Below are positions 17,815 to 26,390 of a stretch of 64,000 bases of DNA, in pieces (positions within the stretch are counted from its first letter, which is position 1; each line of letters starts with the position of its first letter). Source of the stretch: Fictibacillus arsenicus (lineage in GTDB: Bacteria > Bacillota > Bacilli > Bacillales > Fictibacillaceae); assembly GCF_001999465.1 (NCBI RefSeq), contig NZ_MQMF01000002.1:372001-436000 (forward strand), written 5' to 3'. The translations under genes and the position numbers were made by a program. The notes beneath the pieces are model-generated. The model was not told the DNA's origin. It made no database searches and saw nothing but the letters and a program-made list of their open reading frames with translations.

Positions 17815-18390
17815 CTAAATCTCGATTATATTTTCCATGTCATAATAATCTGAGTAATCCACTCCATCATCATTCAGTATGAATTTGTGTGTCCTAAGCA
17901 GTGATAACCTGAGTGATTCAGGCATTCCTTCTTCTTCATACGCACACATTATGGTCAAGCCTAAGTCGGCTGAAAGTTTATCGACTACCTTTTCAAGTTC
18001 TTCCACTATAGCGAGGGGTCCCTCTATCGTGCTCCATTCTACATGTGTCCAGGTGCGTATGGACTTGTTCTGATCCAATAAAGGCTTGTACATTTTCTCT
18101 ATATGACCAAGAATTGCTGGAGGGTGATAGCTTCCGGTAGAAAAATAAAAATCGAAGTTATTTACGATATGAATTTTCTCTAGTTCATTATCAGTTAAAT
18201 GAATCTTCAACTCTCTCATTACAAAAGGTAAATACTTCTCATTTTCAATCAGAATAATAGATTGATCTTTTGCAATCCCATCCAGGATATAACGGACGAC
18301 CGTTTTCATGTAATTATCCATACTGTTAAAGGCATAGAGCAAATGTGCACTTTTATTACCTAATAAAAGTTCATGTAATTTAGTTTTCAA
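17815..18390 (-). CDS. MEDS-domain (DcmR-like sensory) protein
   Basis: 191 residues from TTG at 18390, 6 nt after GGGGAGGG; a longer reading to 18423 would place that site inside the gene. HLLYAFNSMDNYMKTVVRYILDGI then SIILIENEKYLPFV is the start of the MEDS fold, a degenerate RecA/KaiC-like module found in DcmR and in anti-sigma or kinase proteins. No DNA-binding or kinase domain is attached, so it is a free sensory module. Acidic tail DYSDYYDMENIIEI. The ligand is unknown. Confidence 0.7.
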   Translation of the reverse strand: MKTKLHELLLGNKSAHLLYAFNSMDNYMKTVVRYILDGIAKDQSIILIENEKYLPFVMRELKIHLTDNELEKIHIVNNFDFYFSTGSYHPPAILGHIEKMYKPLLDQNKSIRTWTHVEWSTIEGPLAIVEELEKVVDKLSADLGLTIMCAYEEEGMPESLRLSLLRTHKFILNDDGVDYSDYYDMENIIEI

Positions 18391-18485
18391 GAGTTTACCC
18401 TCCCCGTTCTTTAATTTTTTCAATGTATATTCTTTAAATTCTTTATCTTTTACAAAAATCCTCTACTAACTGGGCTGAGACAAAT

Positions 18486-18514
18486 AAAAAAAGCGCTCAT
18501 ATAAGAACGCTTTT
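18486..18514 (-). terminator. Terminator of the frameshifted lipoprotein gene
   Basis: Stem AAAAGCG/CGCTTTT-type hairpin with a T7 tail on the minus strand. Confidence 0.85.
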
Positions 18515-18521
18515 ATTTCAC

Positions 18522-19384
18522 TTATTTTGTTTTTAAAGTAGAAAGCATTGCCCAAATCGCTTGCTCCCACTCAGCCGTTTTTTTATGTTTTGGAAGATTG
18601 ATTGTGTATTTCACTTTATCTCCGCTCTCGAGCTTCTGGATAACGATAAATTTCTTAAAGGAATCTTTTGACGCTGTAATAAAGAGTTCAGTAGATTCAA
18701 ATGCCGGACCTGCCGTTTCGACTCCGTTTACCTCTTTTACTTCTCCAACAGCCTCAAGCTCATCGTGCGCCCATTTTTTAAGATCTTCGATAGATGCATC
18801 TTCTGAGAGAGGTTCTATTCTGACGAACGTTTCTGCGAACTCTGTAGCAAACATTACGTCTTTTCGCGGTTCTTCAGCAGTAAACTCAAAATCATCTATT
18901 TTATAAAAGTAGTAATCTTGTTCACTCTCTGTCAGAGCAGCTTCCTTCTCAATCGGGTTTCCATTGACATCATATTTAAGAGTTTGTGAGGCAGCCGGTT
19001 CACCTGTTCCAGATTCAGCAGCTGTAATCTTTTCGAGAATCCATTGATCATTTTCGTTTTCTTATAAACGATCGAAACTTTTGATCCATCTTCTAAATTT
19101 GCAACAGTATCCCGTACTTCATCAGTCAATCGTAGGACAAGCGTATCACCCGCTGCTTCTACTTCAATAGAATTATTGTCGATCTGTCCAATGTAAGTAC
19201 CTTCCTCTTCAATGGATGCAGCTGGTTCTGCTGCTGGTTCTTCTTTTTGATCTGTGACTTTGACCTTTTCTGATATCTCTTTAGTCGCTTCTTTTTTCTC
19301 TGTATTCTTTGCTTCTCCGCTGCAGGCGGATAATATTACCGCAAGCGCTAAAATAAAGCTCTTCAACCATGTCTTTGTTGTCAT
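18522..19384 (-). pseudogene. Lipoprotein gene interrupted by a one-base frameshift
   Basis: Two readings belong to one protein. The first (19384 down) has a lipobox (VILSAC, lipidated C21) and an acidic KEATKEISEKVKV linker, then runs to VSIVYKK. The second resumes in the -1 frame as NENDQWILEKITAAES and continues through DYYFYKIDDFEF to the stop at 18522. The joint is the A-run at 19057-19060: four A where five would keep one frame. Restored length is about 287 residues. Either a real inactivating deletion or a sequencing error in a homopolymer. Function unknown. Confidence 0.8.
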
Positions 19385-19519
19385 GACTCATCACCTCATT
19401 AATTTAGACGACACTTACAAAAAAATTGTTACATCCTGGCAATAACGCCTTTAATAGTTAAAAAAATATGTCGATATAAAGACAAGTACTTTACCATTTT
19501 AAAACGGAGATGAATAATT

Positions 19520-20995
19520 TTGAATCCATCATTTGCCTCAAATTTACAAACGAACAAGCTTGTGACCAAAATGTTATGGGGAATGTACTTTCTTGGTCTC
19601 GGAAGTACATATGCGAGTACAAAAACCATTAACAGCGTTATGTTTTACGGTATATCAGGGTTAGTAATTCTTCTTTCACTCACGATTTGGACTTACCGAA
19701 AATGGGCGCCTCATGCTGTTCAATATTACGTTGTTATTGGTTTAACCATCTTAACCGTTGTCATGGCACACTCGAATCCGAAAATATCCACATACTTGAT
19801 GACTTATGTATCACTTGCCGTTATAACGCTATACCATAATTACATTTCTATCTTACTATCGGGTGTAAGCGGAGTATTGTTAACCAATTTTTTCTTTTTT
19901 CAATATAAAGATTCCATGTTTGCTGGGCAAGATCCTAAAATCATCATTTCACTAAATGTTTTTCTAATTGTCATTACGGGGGCTCTTGTTGCCCAGGCAA
20001 AAATGGGTCAGCGTATGCAGGAAAATATTCGAAAAGCTGAAAAGCAGGCCGAAAATGGTAAGGTTATGCTTGAACATTTATTGGCAAAGGTTAAAGAAGC
20101 GACTGAAAATCTGCACATCTTCAGCAAGTCTGTTAGAGAAAACGTTACAAGAACCGGAGAGATCTCAAGCAACATCACATACGCCTTTACCGAAGTCGCT
20201 AAAGGAGTTGAGTCTCAGGCAGTTAGTGTTGGCGGGATGAACGAGTCTGTAACGAACACAAACGATGTTGCAAAAGGACTATACCAGCACTCTAACGATA
20301 TGAAAAAATTATCTGAAGAAACAGCACAAGTTACTAAGGCAGGAGAAAATCAAGTTTCGGAACTGTCGGCCAAGATGGAAGAAGTCAGTGAACTCATGCA
20401 CCAAACGAACTCATTAATGCACGAACTGAACGACCAAAGCGAATCTATTGAAGGAATTCTCACGACCATTGAAGAAATCTCTTCACAGACAAATCTTCTT
20501 GCACTGAATGCAGCCATTGAAGCTGCACGTGCTGGGGAACAAGGTCGCGGTTTTGCGGTTGTTGCTGATGAAGTTCGCAGGCTCGCTGAAGATTCACAAA
20601 ACTCTACTAAGCAAATTGCCAGTATCCTTGGTGATATACGCAATAAAGCCAAACAGGCTGCACAATTTGTGGACGGCTCCCAAGGTGTTGTTAGCTCAAG
20701 TCTTGAAGCAACCCAGAAAACAGCGGACAACTTCGGGCGTATTTTAATAAATACAGATCAAGTAGCTGCTCAATCCTCTCAAGTACAAACATTGATCAAT
20801 CAGCTTTATGAATCAACAGGTTACATCGTTGGAGAAATCCAATCTGTTTCTGGGACTGCAGAAACATCAAGCGGTGCTGTTGAAGAAGTTTTAGCAAGTG
20901 TAGAAGAGCAGCACAGATGTGTGGAAGAAGTCGTTGCGAGTTTCAACAAATTAGAATCGTTAACAGCCGAATTGAATGAACTTGTAAAAGAATAA
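19520..20995 (+). CDS. Methyl-accepting chemotaxis protein with membrane-embedded sensor
   Basis: 491 residues. The first 170 hold about six membrane helices with almost no external loop; no HAMP is evident. A long coiled coil and signalling domain (about 180-490) contain the hairpin tip [20 protein letters not shown] then [16 protein letters not shown]. It resembles chemoreceptors that sense within or across the membrane (energy, temperature or hydrophobic ligands). Start TTG at 19520 after GGAG; a nearer ATG is in another frame. Monocistronic. Confidence 0.9.
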   Translation: MNPSFASNLQTNKLVTKMLWGMYFLGLGSTYASTKTINSVMFYGISGLVILLSLTIWTYRKWAPHAVQYYVVIGLTILTVVMAHSNPKISTYLMTYVSLAVITLYHNYISILLSGVSGVLLTNFFFFQYKDSMFAGQDPKIIISLNVFLIVITGALVAQAKMGQRMQENIRKAEKQAENGKVMLEHLLAKVKEATENLHIFSKSVRENVTRTGEISSNITYAFTEVAKGVESQAVSVGGMNESVTNTNDVAKGLYQHSNDMKKLSEETAQVTKAGENQVSELSAKMEEVSELMHQTNSLMHELNDQSESIEGILTTIEEISSQTNLLALNAAIEAARAGEQGRGFAVVADEVRRLAEDSQNSTKQIASILGDIRNKAKQAAQFVDGSQGVVSSSLEATQKTADNFGRILINTDQVAAQSSQVQTLINQLYESTGYIVGEIQSVSGTAETSSGAVEEVLASVEEQHRCVEEVVASFNKLESLTAELNELVKE

Positions 20996-21003
20996 ATGTC
21001 CGA

Positions 21004-21038
21004 AATGCCTTTTCATGTTACCGTGAAAAGGTATTTTT
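21004..21038 (+). terminator. Terminator of the chemoreceptor gene
   Basis: Stem CCTTTTCA/TGAAAAGG followed by TATTTTT. Confidence 0.8.
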
Positions 21039-21050
21039 AAGGAGGTTATC

Positions 21051-21539
21051 ATGCATACACATAAAGGTATTTATTGTATCTGCACAAATGACAATGGTCA
21101 CCTGCTCACTGTAGAAAAGAACGGTGGTCCTTATAAAAACCGGCTTGACCTTCCTGGCGGTACCCCTGAAAGTGGTGAAACAGAGATTGAAACCGTTGTG
21201 CGGGAGGTGTTAGAAGAAACCGGTTATAAGGTTCTTACCGCTATTAAAATCGGTGTAAGATGCTATGAACTTCCGTGGACATACAAACAATGGACGTATT
21301 CTCAGCATACGGCTGTTTATTTTTTATGTACGGTGGATGAAAACCAAAAGAGAATTTTAGCTGAAATTCCTGACCAAGATTCTGATGGTGTTCTATGGAT
21401 GGATTCTGAATCTATAAAAGAAGGTTGGTGTTCTCCCCTTGTCATTGAAGCCGCAAACTACCTATTAGAAAAAAAGATACCAGCTGAAAGAAAGTCTTAT
21501 CAAACATGGGAAGTTCTGCAGCATCCAAGATACAAATAA
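21051..21539 (+). CDS. Nudix hydrolase
   Basis: 162 residues. The Nudix box is complete: G-x5-E-x7-REVLEETGY starting at GGTPESGETE. It hydrolyses a nucleoside diphosphate linked to another group; the substrate is not predictable. AAGGAGG lies 6 nt before ATG. Confidence 0.92.
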   Translation: MHTHKGIYCICTNDNGHLLTVEKNGGPYKNRLDLPGGTPESGETEIETVVREVLEETGYKVLTAIKIGVRCYELPWTYKQWTYSQHTAVYFLCTVDENQKRILAEIPDQDSDGVLWMDSESIKEGWCSPLVIEAANYLLEKKIPAERKSYQTWEVLQHPRYK

Positions 21540-21564
21540 AAAAACCGCCAAAGGCGGCTTTTTT
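21538..21564. terminator. Bidirectional terminator
   Basis: Stem AAAACCGCC/GGCGGCTTTT, A run before and T run after; serves the converging Nudix gene and the Gly/Pro-rich gene. Confidence 0.9.
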
Positions 21565-22024
21565 AATAGCAATAAAACGAACTGATCTGGCGAGTGTCCA
21601 TCCCGAAGTATACCCAGCGGCGTCCTGTCCAGCGGAATCCTGCAGCAGTACCTCTGCCTACGAATATAAGCCATGCCCAGAAACCTGGTCCCCACGTTGG
21701 CCAGATGTAAACGTAACGAAACAGGCAATACCTTAATGTAACTGGTGCAACTGCGTAAGCACCAACTTGGCCGCCGCCTCCACCGTGTAAGCTGTAAGCC
21801 TGGGATTGTGAAGGAGTAAAACCTGGAGGCGGTGATGTTGGTGCCGTTCCGCCTCCCCCGCCGCTTGGAGGTCCGCCTTTTCCGCCTGGTCCTTTACCGC
21901 CCGGTCCGCCTGGAGGAGGTCCAGGTGGTCCGAATCCCTGTCCGCCGCCTGGAGGTCCAAACCCTTGGCCTCCGCCTTGACCTCCGCCTTGACCCGGAAA
22001 GAAAGGAAAATATCTTTGCGTCAA
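21563..22024 (-). CDS. Gly/Pro/Gln-rich protein with conserved aromatic C-terminal domain
   Basis: 153 residues from TTG at 22024 (AGGAG 9 nt upstream; the in-frame ATG at 22033 abuts the ribosome site and is less likely). Residues about 10-85 are low complexity, with GQGGGQGFGPPGG-type repeats and a TSPPPGFTPSQ segment. The C-terminal 70 residues are rich in Trp, Tyr and Arg (RYVYIWPTWGPGFWAW, GFRWTGRRWVYFGMD) and look like a compact domain seen in Bacillaceae proteins. No signal peptide. A spore-coat or surface role is only a guess. Confidence 0.75.
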   Translation of the reverse strand: MTQRYFPFFPGQGGGQGGGQGFGPPGGGQGFGPPGPPPGGPGGKGPGGKGGPPSGGGGGTAPTSPPPGFTPSQSQAYSLHGGGGGQVGAYAVAPVTLRYCLFRYVYIWPTWGPGFWAWLIFVGRGTAAGFRWTGRRWVYFGMDTRQISSFYCY

Positions 22025-22187
22025 AATATTCATCTCCTGTATATATTGTTTGTGCTCAATTTAGCTTATTCATCTAGTAACCCAAACGTATAGACAAGTA
22101 TCCCGTAATTCCAAATAAATAGGATTGCTGTTCTATTGTTTAGGGTATATTACAGGAAACATCTTTGTTATTAAGGAGGCTGATATC

Positions 22188-22295
22188 ATGGGACGCATTA
22201 GTAAAGGTATAAAAGGAATGGCAATTGCCTATTTGATTAAGCAAGGAAAAAAGAGATTACTACCGATTATAAAACGAAAACTTAAAAGCAGATAA
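22188..22295 (+). CDS. 35-residue cationic peptide, unknown
   Basis: ATG at 22188, 7 nt after AAGGAGG; 35 codons, then a terminator. 13 of 35 residues are Lys or Arg, around a hydrophobic stretch (MAIAYLIKQG, LLPIIKRKLKSR); it could form an amphipathic helix. No leader-peptide or export gene is adjacent. No family recognised. Confidence 0.65.
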   Translation: MGRISKGIKGMAIAYLIKQGKKRLLPIIKRKLKSR

Positions 22296-22299
22296 AGAA

Positions 22300-22326
22300 A
22301 TGACCCATATTCACTGGGTCTTTTTT
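22300..22326 (+). terminator. Terminator of the 35-codon gene
   Basis: Stem GACCCAT/ACTGGGTC with a T6 tail. Confidence 0.85.
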
Positions 22327-22386
22327 ATGGAGTTGTTTGGATGGCAGTACAGTGATTAATCCCCGAAAATTGTCAAGGATTGCAGA

Positions 22387-22462
22387 CTCGTGGGTATGCA
22401 GTTAAAACTCGTGGATAAAATGGTAAAACTTTTGGATTCATGCCTTAATCTCGTGGATTAAA
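22387..22462. repeat. Four-unit array with exact 21-bp period
   Basis: CTCGTGG-type cores start at 22387, 22408, 22429 (CTTTTGG variant) and 22450, each 21 bp apart, usually followed by ATNAAA. It fills the gap between the 35-codon gene and the peptidase stop. Confidence 0.75.
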
Positions 22463-22521
22463 AAGGGTTTTATTTGGATTGATTTCAAATGACCGACATT
22501 TTAACTGCTTCCAAGTCTCTA

Positions 22522-23601
22522 TCAGTCATTGTTCTCCCTATATATCCTCATTTCATCCCTTAAGAAACGCACCTCAAACTCTACCATGGATTCACCGAGC
22601 TCATTTTGGAACGTTCGATAGAAGTTTTGATTGCTTTCCAGCAGTAAATTCTTAATTTTTGACTGATTGCCGTCTCTTACTAGCTGATCTATTGCATAAT
22701 AGCTTTGGCGGTATGGAAGATGCGGAGAATTTCTGCGGTTTTCATTTGCCCATTCACTTACACTTTGGATTCGTTTAAATGGAATGAAATGAAGCGGAAT
22801 AAAACTGGGGATCTTTTCAATACTTGCCCATCCAACGTACTCAGCTATACCTTCTTCAAACCATCGAGGTAAATGCCCGTTAACAAGTCCCCTTTGTCCC
22901 AGATAGCTTACAATCCAATGGTGAGTATACTCATGTGCGGTTAGTTCTAAAAAAGGTTCATCATTCTCTTCCATTTGATCTGTAAGTAAAAGATGTATCG
23001 TTTCTTCTGTCGGAACATACATGCCATGTAAATTTTCATAGGAATGAATGGGCAGCTGTTTTTGAAAGTTCTCTGGATTTCTATATAGAATAACCGTAAC
23101 CGGAACTGGCTGGTGGACATCAATCAACTTTTCATTCATTGTGATAACTTTTCTTATATGCTTTATGGCGAGGTTTGCGAAATGTTCATCTCCTGGTCTA
23201 AAGAATACTACTGCCTCTTTCGATGATTTAACGTTAAGGGTTTGAAGGAAGTCAATTCTCTTAAATAAGAATTGATTATCAAAAAAAAGGGATTTTGTAT
23301 AAAACTGATTTTTAGCCCGTGCAGGTAAATCTGGAGTTAAGGTATGATGAAGGAAAAAATTGAATGAAGAAAAAAGAGCTGAGGATAAAATAACAGTTAT
23401 AACGATACATATAAGTCTGATTCTTTCTGCTTTAGATTTAATGAACCTCTTAGCCAAATAAAATTTAATACTTGAAACGATCAAGATCACACCGAGTAAT
23501 ATTCCTAATATTTGATCCGTTAATAGAAACAAACCATAAATCAGTAACAACAAGCATATGCAGTGACCAAAAGTTTTAGTGATAAGATAAAGCCTGTTCA
23601 A
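22522..23601 (-). CDS. Membrane-anchored gluzincin metallopeptidase
   Basis: 359 residues from TTG at 23601, the codon spaced 10 nt after AAAGGGG. Three N-terminal membrane helices (about 5-85), then an extracytoplasmic domain with the zinc motif HEYTHHW and the downstream Glu in WFEEGIAEYVG: HExxH plus glutamate, a peptidase MA-like (gluzincin) arrangement. Substrate unknown. The upstream in-frame extension to 23769 overlaps the divergent Toprim gene and has no ribosome site. Confidence 0.8.
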   Translation of the reverse strand: MNRLYLITKTFGHCICLLLLIYGLFLLTDQILGILLGVILIVSSIKFYLAKRFIKSKAERIRLICIVITVILSSALFSSFNFFLHHTLTPDLPARAKNQFYTKSLFFDNQFLFKRIDFLQTLNVKSSKEAVVFFRPGDEHFANLAIKHIRKVITMNEKLIDVHQPVPVTVILYRNPENFQKQLPIHSYENLHGMYVPTEETIHLLLTDQMEENDEPFLELTAHEYTHHWIVSYLGQRGLVNGHLPRWFEEGIAEYVGWASIEKIPSFIPLHFIPFKRIQSVSEWANENRRNSPHLPYRQSYYAIDQLVRDGNQSKIKNLLLESNQNFYRTFQNELGESMVEFEVRFLRDEMRIYRENND

Positions 23602-23700
23602 AATAAATAATCCCCTTTTTTGAGTAATTTCTAGAAGTTGTACTATTATCAATATGCACTCCATAAAATCATAGTGAATCCAAGTTTTACAGGAGGCGCT

Positions 23701-24036
23701 ATGACCGGATACATTGTTGAAGGAAAAAGTGATCAACTGAGAGTACAAAGTGTAGATCCGCATGCTCATTTTGTTATTTTGAATGGCATTTCATTTCGTC
23801 ATAAAGAAAGAAGAGCGATTGAAGAAGCATTAACAATTTGTAATGAGGTGTATGTATTAACAGACCCTGATGAGCCTGGTGACAAAATCGCGAAAAAGAT
23901 CATGGAGGCTTATCCAGAAATAAAACGAATTCCTATCGATCCTAAAAAGGCTAGAAATATAAGAGAACGGCACTACAAATACGGAGTCGAATACTGCTCT
24001 AATCAATATTTAAAGGAAACACTGCCTGGTATTTAA
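23701..24036 (+). CDS. Small Toprim-domain protein related to RNase M5
   Basis: 111 residues from ATG at 23701 after AGGAGGC. Toprim residues are visible: the Glu in YIVEGKSDQ and the acidic triad DPDEPGD, followed by IPIDPKKARNI. RNase M5, which matures 5S rRNA, has the same start and motif but is about 185 residues; this protein lacks the C-terminal half. Likely a stand-alone Toprim nuclease or nucleotidyl transferase of unknown target. Confidence 0.75.
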   Translation: MTGYIVEGKSDQLRVQSVDPHAHFVILNGISFRHKERRAIEEALTICNEVYVLTDPDEPGDKIAKKIMEAYPEIKRIPIDPKKARNIRERHYKYGVEYCSNQYLKETLPGI

Positions 24037-24099
24037 ACTAAGAATTCTTTTTGTTCGTATTCCTTCCCTTTAGAACTCAATAAACTTTACAAACAATTT

Positions 24100-24133
24100 A
24101 AAAAAGAGACTGCAGAGAATTTCTCCGCAGCCT
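24100..24133 (-). terminator. Terminator of the glyoxalase/MFS operon
   Basis: Stem GCTGCGGAGAA/TTCTCTGCAG-type with T6 on the minus strand. Confidence 0.8.
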
Positions 24134-24138
24134 CCATT

Positions 24139-24513
24139 TTATTTTCTTTCAAAGAATTCAAGCGACTCTTCATCAGGACCGTAAAAGAAGAAGTATTTTC
24201 CGTTTGGCAGTTCAGTAATTTCATTGTCTTTTAACTGAACGCCTTTTCCCTTTAAGATCTCGAACTTTTCTTCGATGTTCGTCACGGAGAAAGCAAGATG
24301 ATGAACTTTCCCTTCATTCGTTACTTCTTCTGGATAGCCAGCGATCAATTCAACTAGCACCTTCTCTTCTAATCCTAAAAATACTAGTTCTACTGGGACG
24401 CTTGTATGATCAAAACGATCAAGCAGCTTTAATCCTAAAATTTCCGTATAAAATGAAAGTGATTTTTCCATGTTCGTTACCATAATCCCCGTATGTTCAA
24501 TTCCTGTAATCAT
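24139..24513 (-). CDS. VOC-family (glyoxalase I-like) protein
   Basis: 124 residues, two beta-alpha-beta modules: GIEHTGIMVTNMEKSLSFYTEILG, ELVFLGLE, GKVHHLAFSV, LEFFE. His, Glu, His and Glu occupy metal-ligand-like positions, consistent with glyoxalase I or a related lyase. Follows the MFS gene by 17 bp, so it may act on the exported or detoxified compound. Confidence 0.85.
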   Translation of the reverse strand: MITGIEHTGIMVTNMEKSLSFYTEILGLKLLDRFDHTSVPVELVFLGLEEKVLVELIAGYPEEVTNEGKVHHLAFSVTNIEEKFEILKGKGVQLKDNEITELPNGKYFFFYGPDEESLEFFERK

Positions 24514-24530
24514 GTGTGCAAACTCCTCTC

Positions 24531-25754
24531 TTATGTTGAAACAGATTGTTCACCTGCTAAATTCTTACGAATAGATTCCCCATATTGAAAAAACGGCAAA
24601 GACAATAATGAAATTAGTGTGAGGCTCCCAAAAACATAGAATCCGTGTTCAAAACCGAAAGCATCTAAAAGGAGACCGCCGATCCACGGACCTGCACTGA
24701 ATCCGATTGAGCGAAACGACATCGCTCCAAAATATGTACCTCTCATATGGTCTGGAGCAAGGTCGTCTAGTAATACGTCACTCATTACAAAAACGATTAT
24801 TTCTCCTACAGTTAGAAACACCATGCTTATTACGAGGAAAAACCAGTTTGTCGATAACCCGAATCCTAGTAAAGCAAGACTAAAGGCAATGCTTCCAAAA
24901 CGAAGTGCGTTCATCGGCTGAAACCTTTGAACATAGTTCGTAACCGGAAACTGTAATATCAGCACCGTTATGGCATTTGTAACGACTAGATACGCAAACA
25001 ATTTAACACCGTTTTCGAATTGTGGGGCATTCCCTATATATTGCGCAAGTGTTGTATCCATTTGTGACTGTGCCATCATCACAATTGTGTTTCCTATTAA
25101 AAAAAATGCCAAGATTCTATCTTTTGACAGGACCGTCAATGCAGATTTAATAGAAAATTTCCTTTCTTCACCGGCTTTTAATTCTGCCGAATAACCTTTT
25201 AGCGTAACGATAATCAATAGCCCGTATACGAGATATGCTGCAGCAGTGATATAGAATGCACTCGTTGAAGAACTCGTTCCAAGGTATGTCCCTGCAACAG
25301 GCCCGATCGCAGCTCCAACATTGATAGCAAAATAACGGGCATTAAAAACCCGCAAGCGATTTTCTTTCGTAGTAACATCTGCAAGCAATGCTCTTGAAAT
25401 CGGCTCAAACCATGATCGGCAGAGACCGTTTAACATATTCAGCAAAAAGAAGTGCCATAACTGTTCAGCGATTGCAAAACCTGCAAAAACCATACTCCAT
25501 GTTAAGATAGCAGCTGTCATCACTGGAAGTCTGCCTATTCTGTCAGAGAGATACCCTCCAAAGAATCCTCCGAAAGTTCCAGTAAGGGCACTGACACCGA
25601 TAATCAAACCTACCATAGCAGGTTCGATTCCTTTTTCGCTGTACAAATAGATCGCTAAAAATGGCATCGTCATAAAAAATGCTGCGCGCGTAAAGAGTGT
25701 TCCTGTTATGATTACAATGACCGCTGGATGCCACTTTGCAAAAAATCCTTTCAT
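24531..25754 (-). CDS. MFS transporter (drug:H+ antiporter type)
   Basis: About 407 residues with 12 hydrophobic segments and the loop 2-3 motif GGYLSDRIGRLPV. ATG at 25754 has AAGGA 5-6 nt upstream; an ATG two codons earlier abuts the site. First gene of a two-gene unit with the VOC protein. Export of a toxic small molecule is likely; substrate unknown. Confidence 0.85.
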   Translation of the reverse strand: MKGFFAKWHPAVIVIITGTLFTRAAFFMTMPFLAIYLYSEKGIEPAMVGLIIGVSALTGTFGGFFGGYLSDRIGRLPVMTAAILTWSMVFAGFAIAEQLWHFFLLNMLNGLCRSWFEPISRALLADVTTKENRLRVFNARYFAINVGAAIGPVAGTYLGTSSSTSAFYITAAAYLVYGLLIIVTLKGYSAELKAGEERKFSIKSALTVLSKDRILAFFLIGNTIVMMAQSQMDTTLAQYIGNAPQFENGVKLFAYLVVTNAITVLILQFPVTNYVQRFQPMNALRFGSIAFSLALLGFGLSTNWFFLVISMVFLTVGEIIVFVMSDVLLDDLAPDHMRGTYFGAMSFRSIGFSAGPWIGGLLLDAFGFEHGFYVFGSLTLISLLSLPFFQYGESIRKNLAGEQSVST

Positions 25755-25890
25755 CTCCATTCCTTCTCTCGTCTATTCTGTTTTATAACTTTATCACTTT
25801 TTTTTGTTAGATTGAAAAGAAAATTTACATTTTTTGAAACTTTCTTTTATTTGATTCGTCTGATATAGGTGTACCCCCCTTTCCCGGAAA

Positions 25891-25920
25891 AGAGCCCTCC
25901 CCTTACATGGGCTTTTTTCT
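25891..25920. terminator. Orphan terminator-like hairpin
   Basis: Stem AGCCC/GGGCT with T6 on the plus strand. No plus-strand gene precedes it. Together with the repeat at 26015 it is all I see in the 630 bp gap before the DsbA gene. Confidence 0.5.
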
Positions 25921-26014
25921 TTTTGTTTTTTATAGGTTATTTTCTAAAATAAACGATCTTTTCTAAAGAATTGTTGCTACAAAGAAGTTTTTTATGAACC
26001 TCCTTCATTGAATA

Positions 26015-26142
26015 GTTAATTGAAGCGGAAGGACGAGACTCCAGCAGGATGAGTGGGACAGGTGAGACCATTCAATGGCGCAAAGCGACGAATGGGCTCA
26101 CCGCACACCCTGCGGAAAGGGAGTCCTGAAGTGGAAATTAAC
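26015..26142 (-). repeat. Dispersed hairpin repeat, copy 3
   Basis: 128 bp in reverse orientation; more diverged (GTTAATT end), keeping the GGACAGGTGAGACC and GGGCTCACCGCAC arms. Confidence 0.85.
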
Positions 26143-26338
26143 CTCATTCAAAAGCTACAACGCATTGAGGGAGACTTGCGAGATTTTTTGAATAATAGCT
26201 TTTCTTTAGTCCGTCAACGCGACTTTGTCACAAAGTGATAACGTTTATCAAAAAAATCACATATTCCTTATAATTTTTTTGAGACTTGCTATATTATAGA
26301 CATCCCTATCAACAACCCCCTTTTTTCATTGTTAAGAA

Positions 26339-26384
26339 CGAAAAAGAGCGCAAAGAAGGAGTTCCTTCTAAGCGCTCTTTTTTC
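26339..26384 (-). terminator. Terminator of the DsbA-type selenoprotein gene
   Basis: Stem AAAAAGAGCGC/GCGCTCTTTTTT with an inner AGAAGGA/TCCTTCT arm. Confidence 0.9.
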
Positions 26385-26390
26385 TGCTCT

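Noticed and set aside
18522-18854. Independent gene starting at ATG 18854
   Set aside because: Its frame extends upstream as the continuation of the lipoprotein, with no ribosome site at the ATG.
21733-21960. Alternative-frame ORFs over the Gly/Pro-rich gene
   Set aside because: They arise from GC-rich repeat codons; only the 21563-22024 frame has a terminator, a ribosome site and a structured C-terminus.
25761-26338. Possible small RNA ending at the orphan terminator (25891-25920)
   Set aside because: No convincing promoter is visible and the hairpin may be a relic; recorded as a hairpin only.
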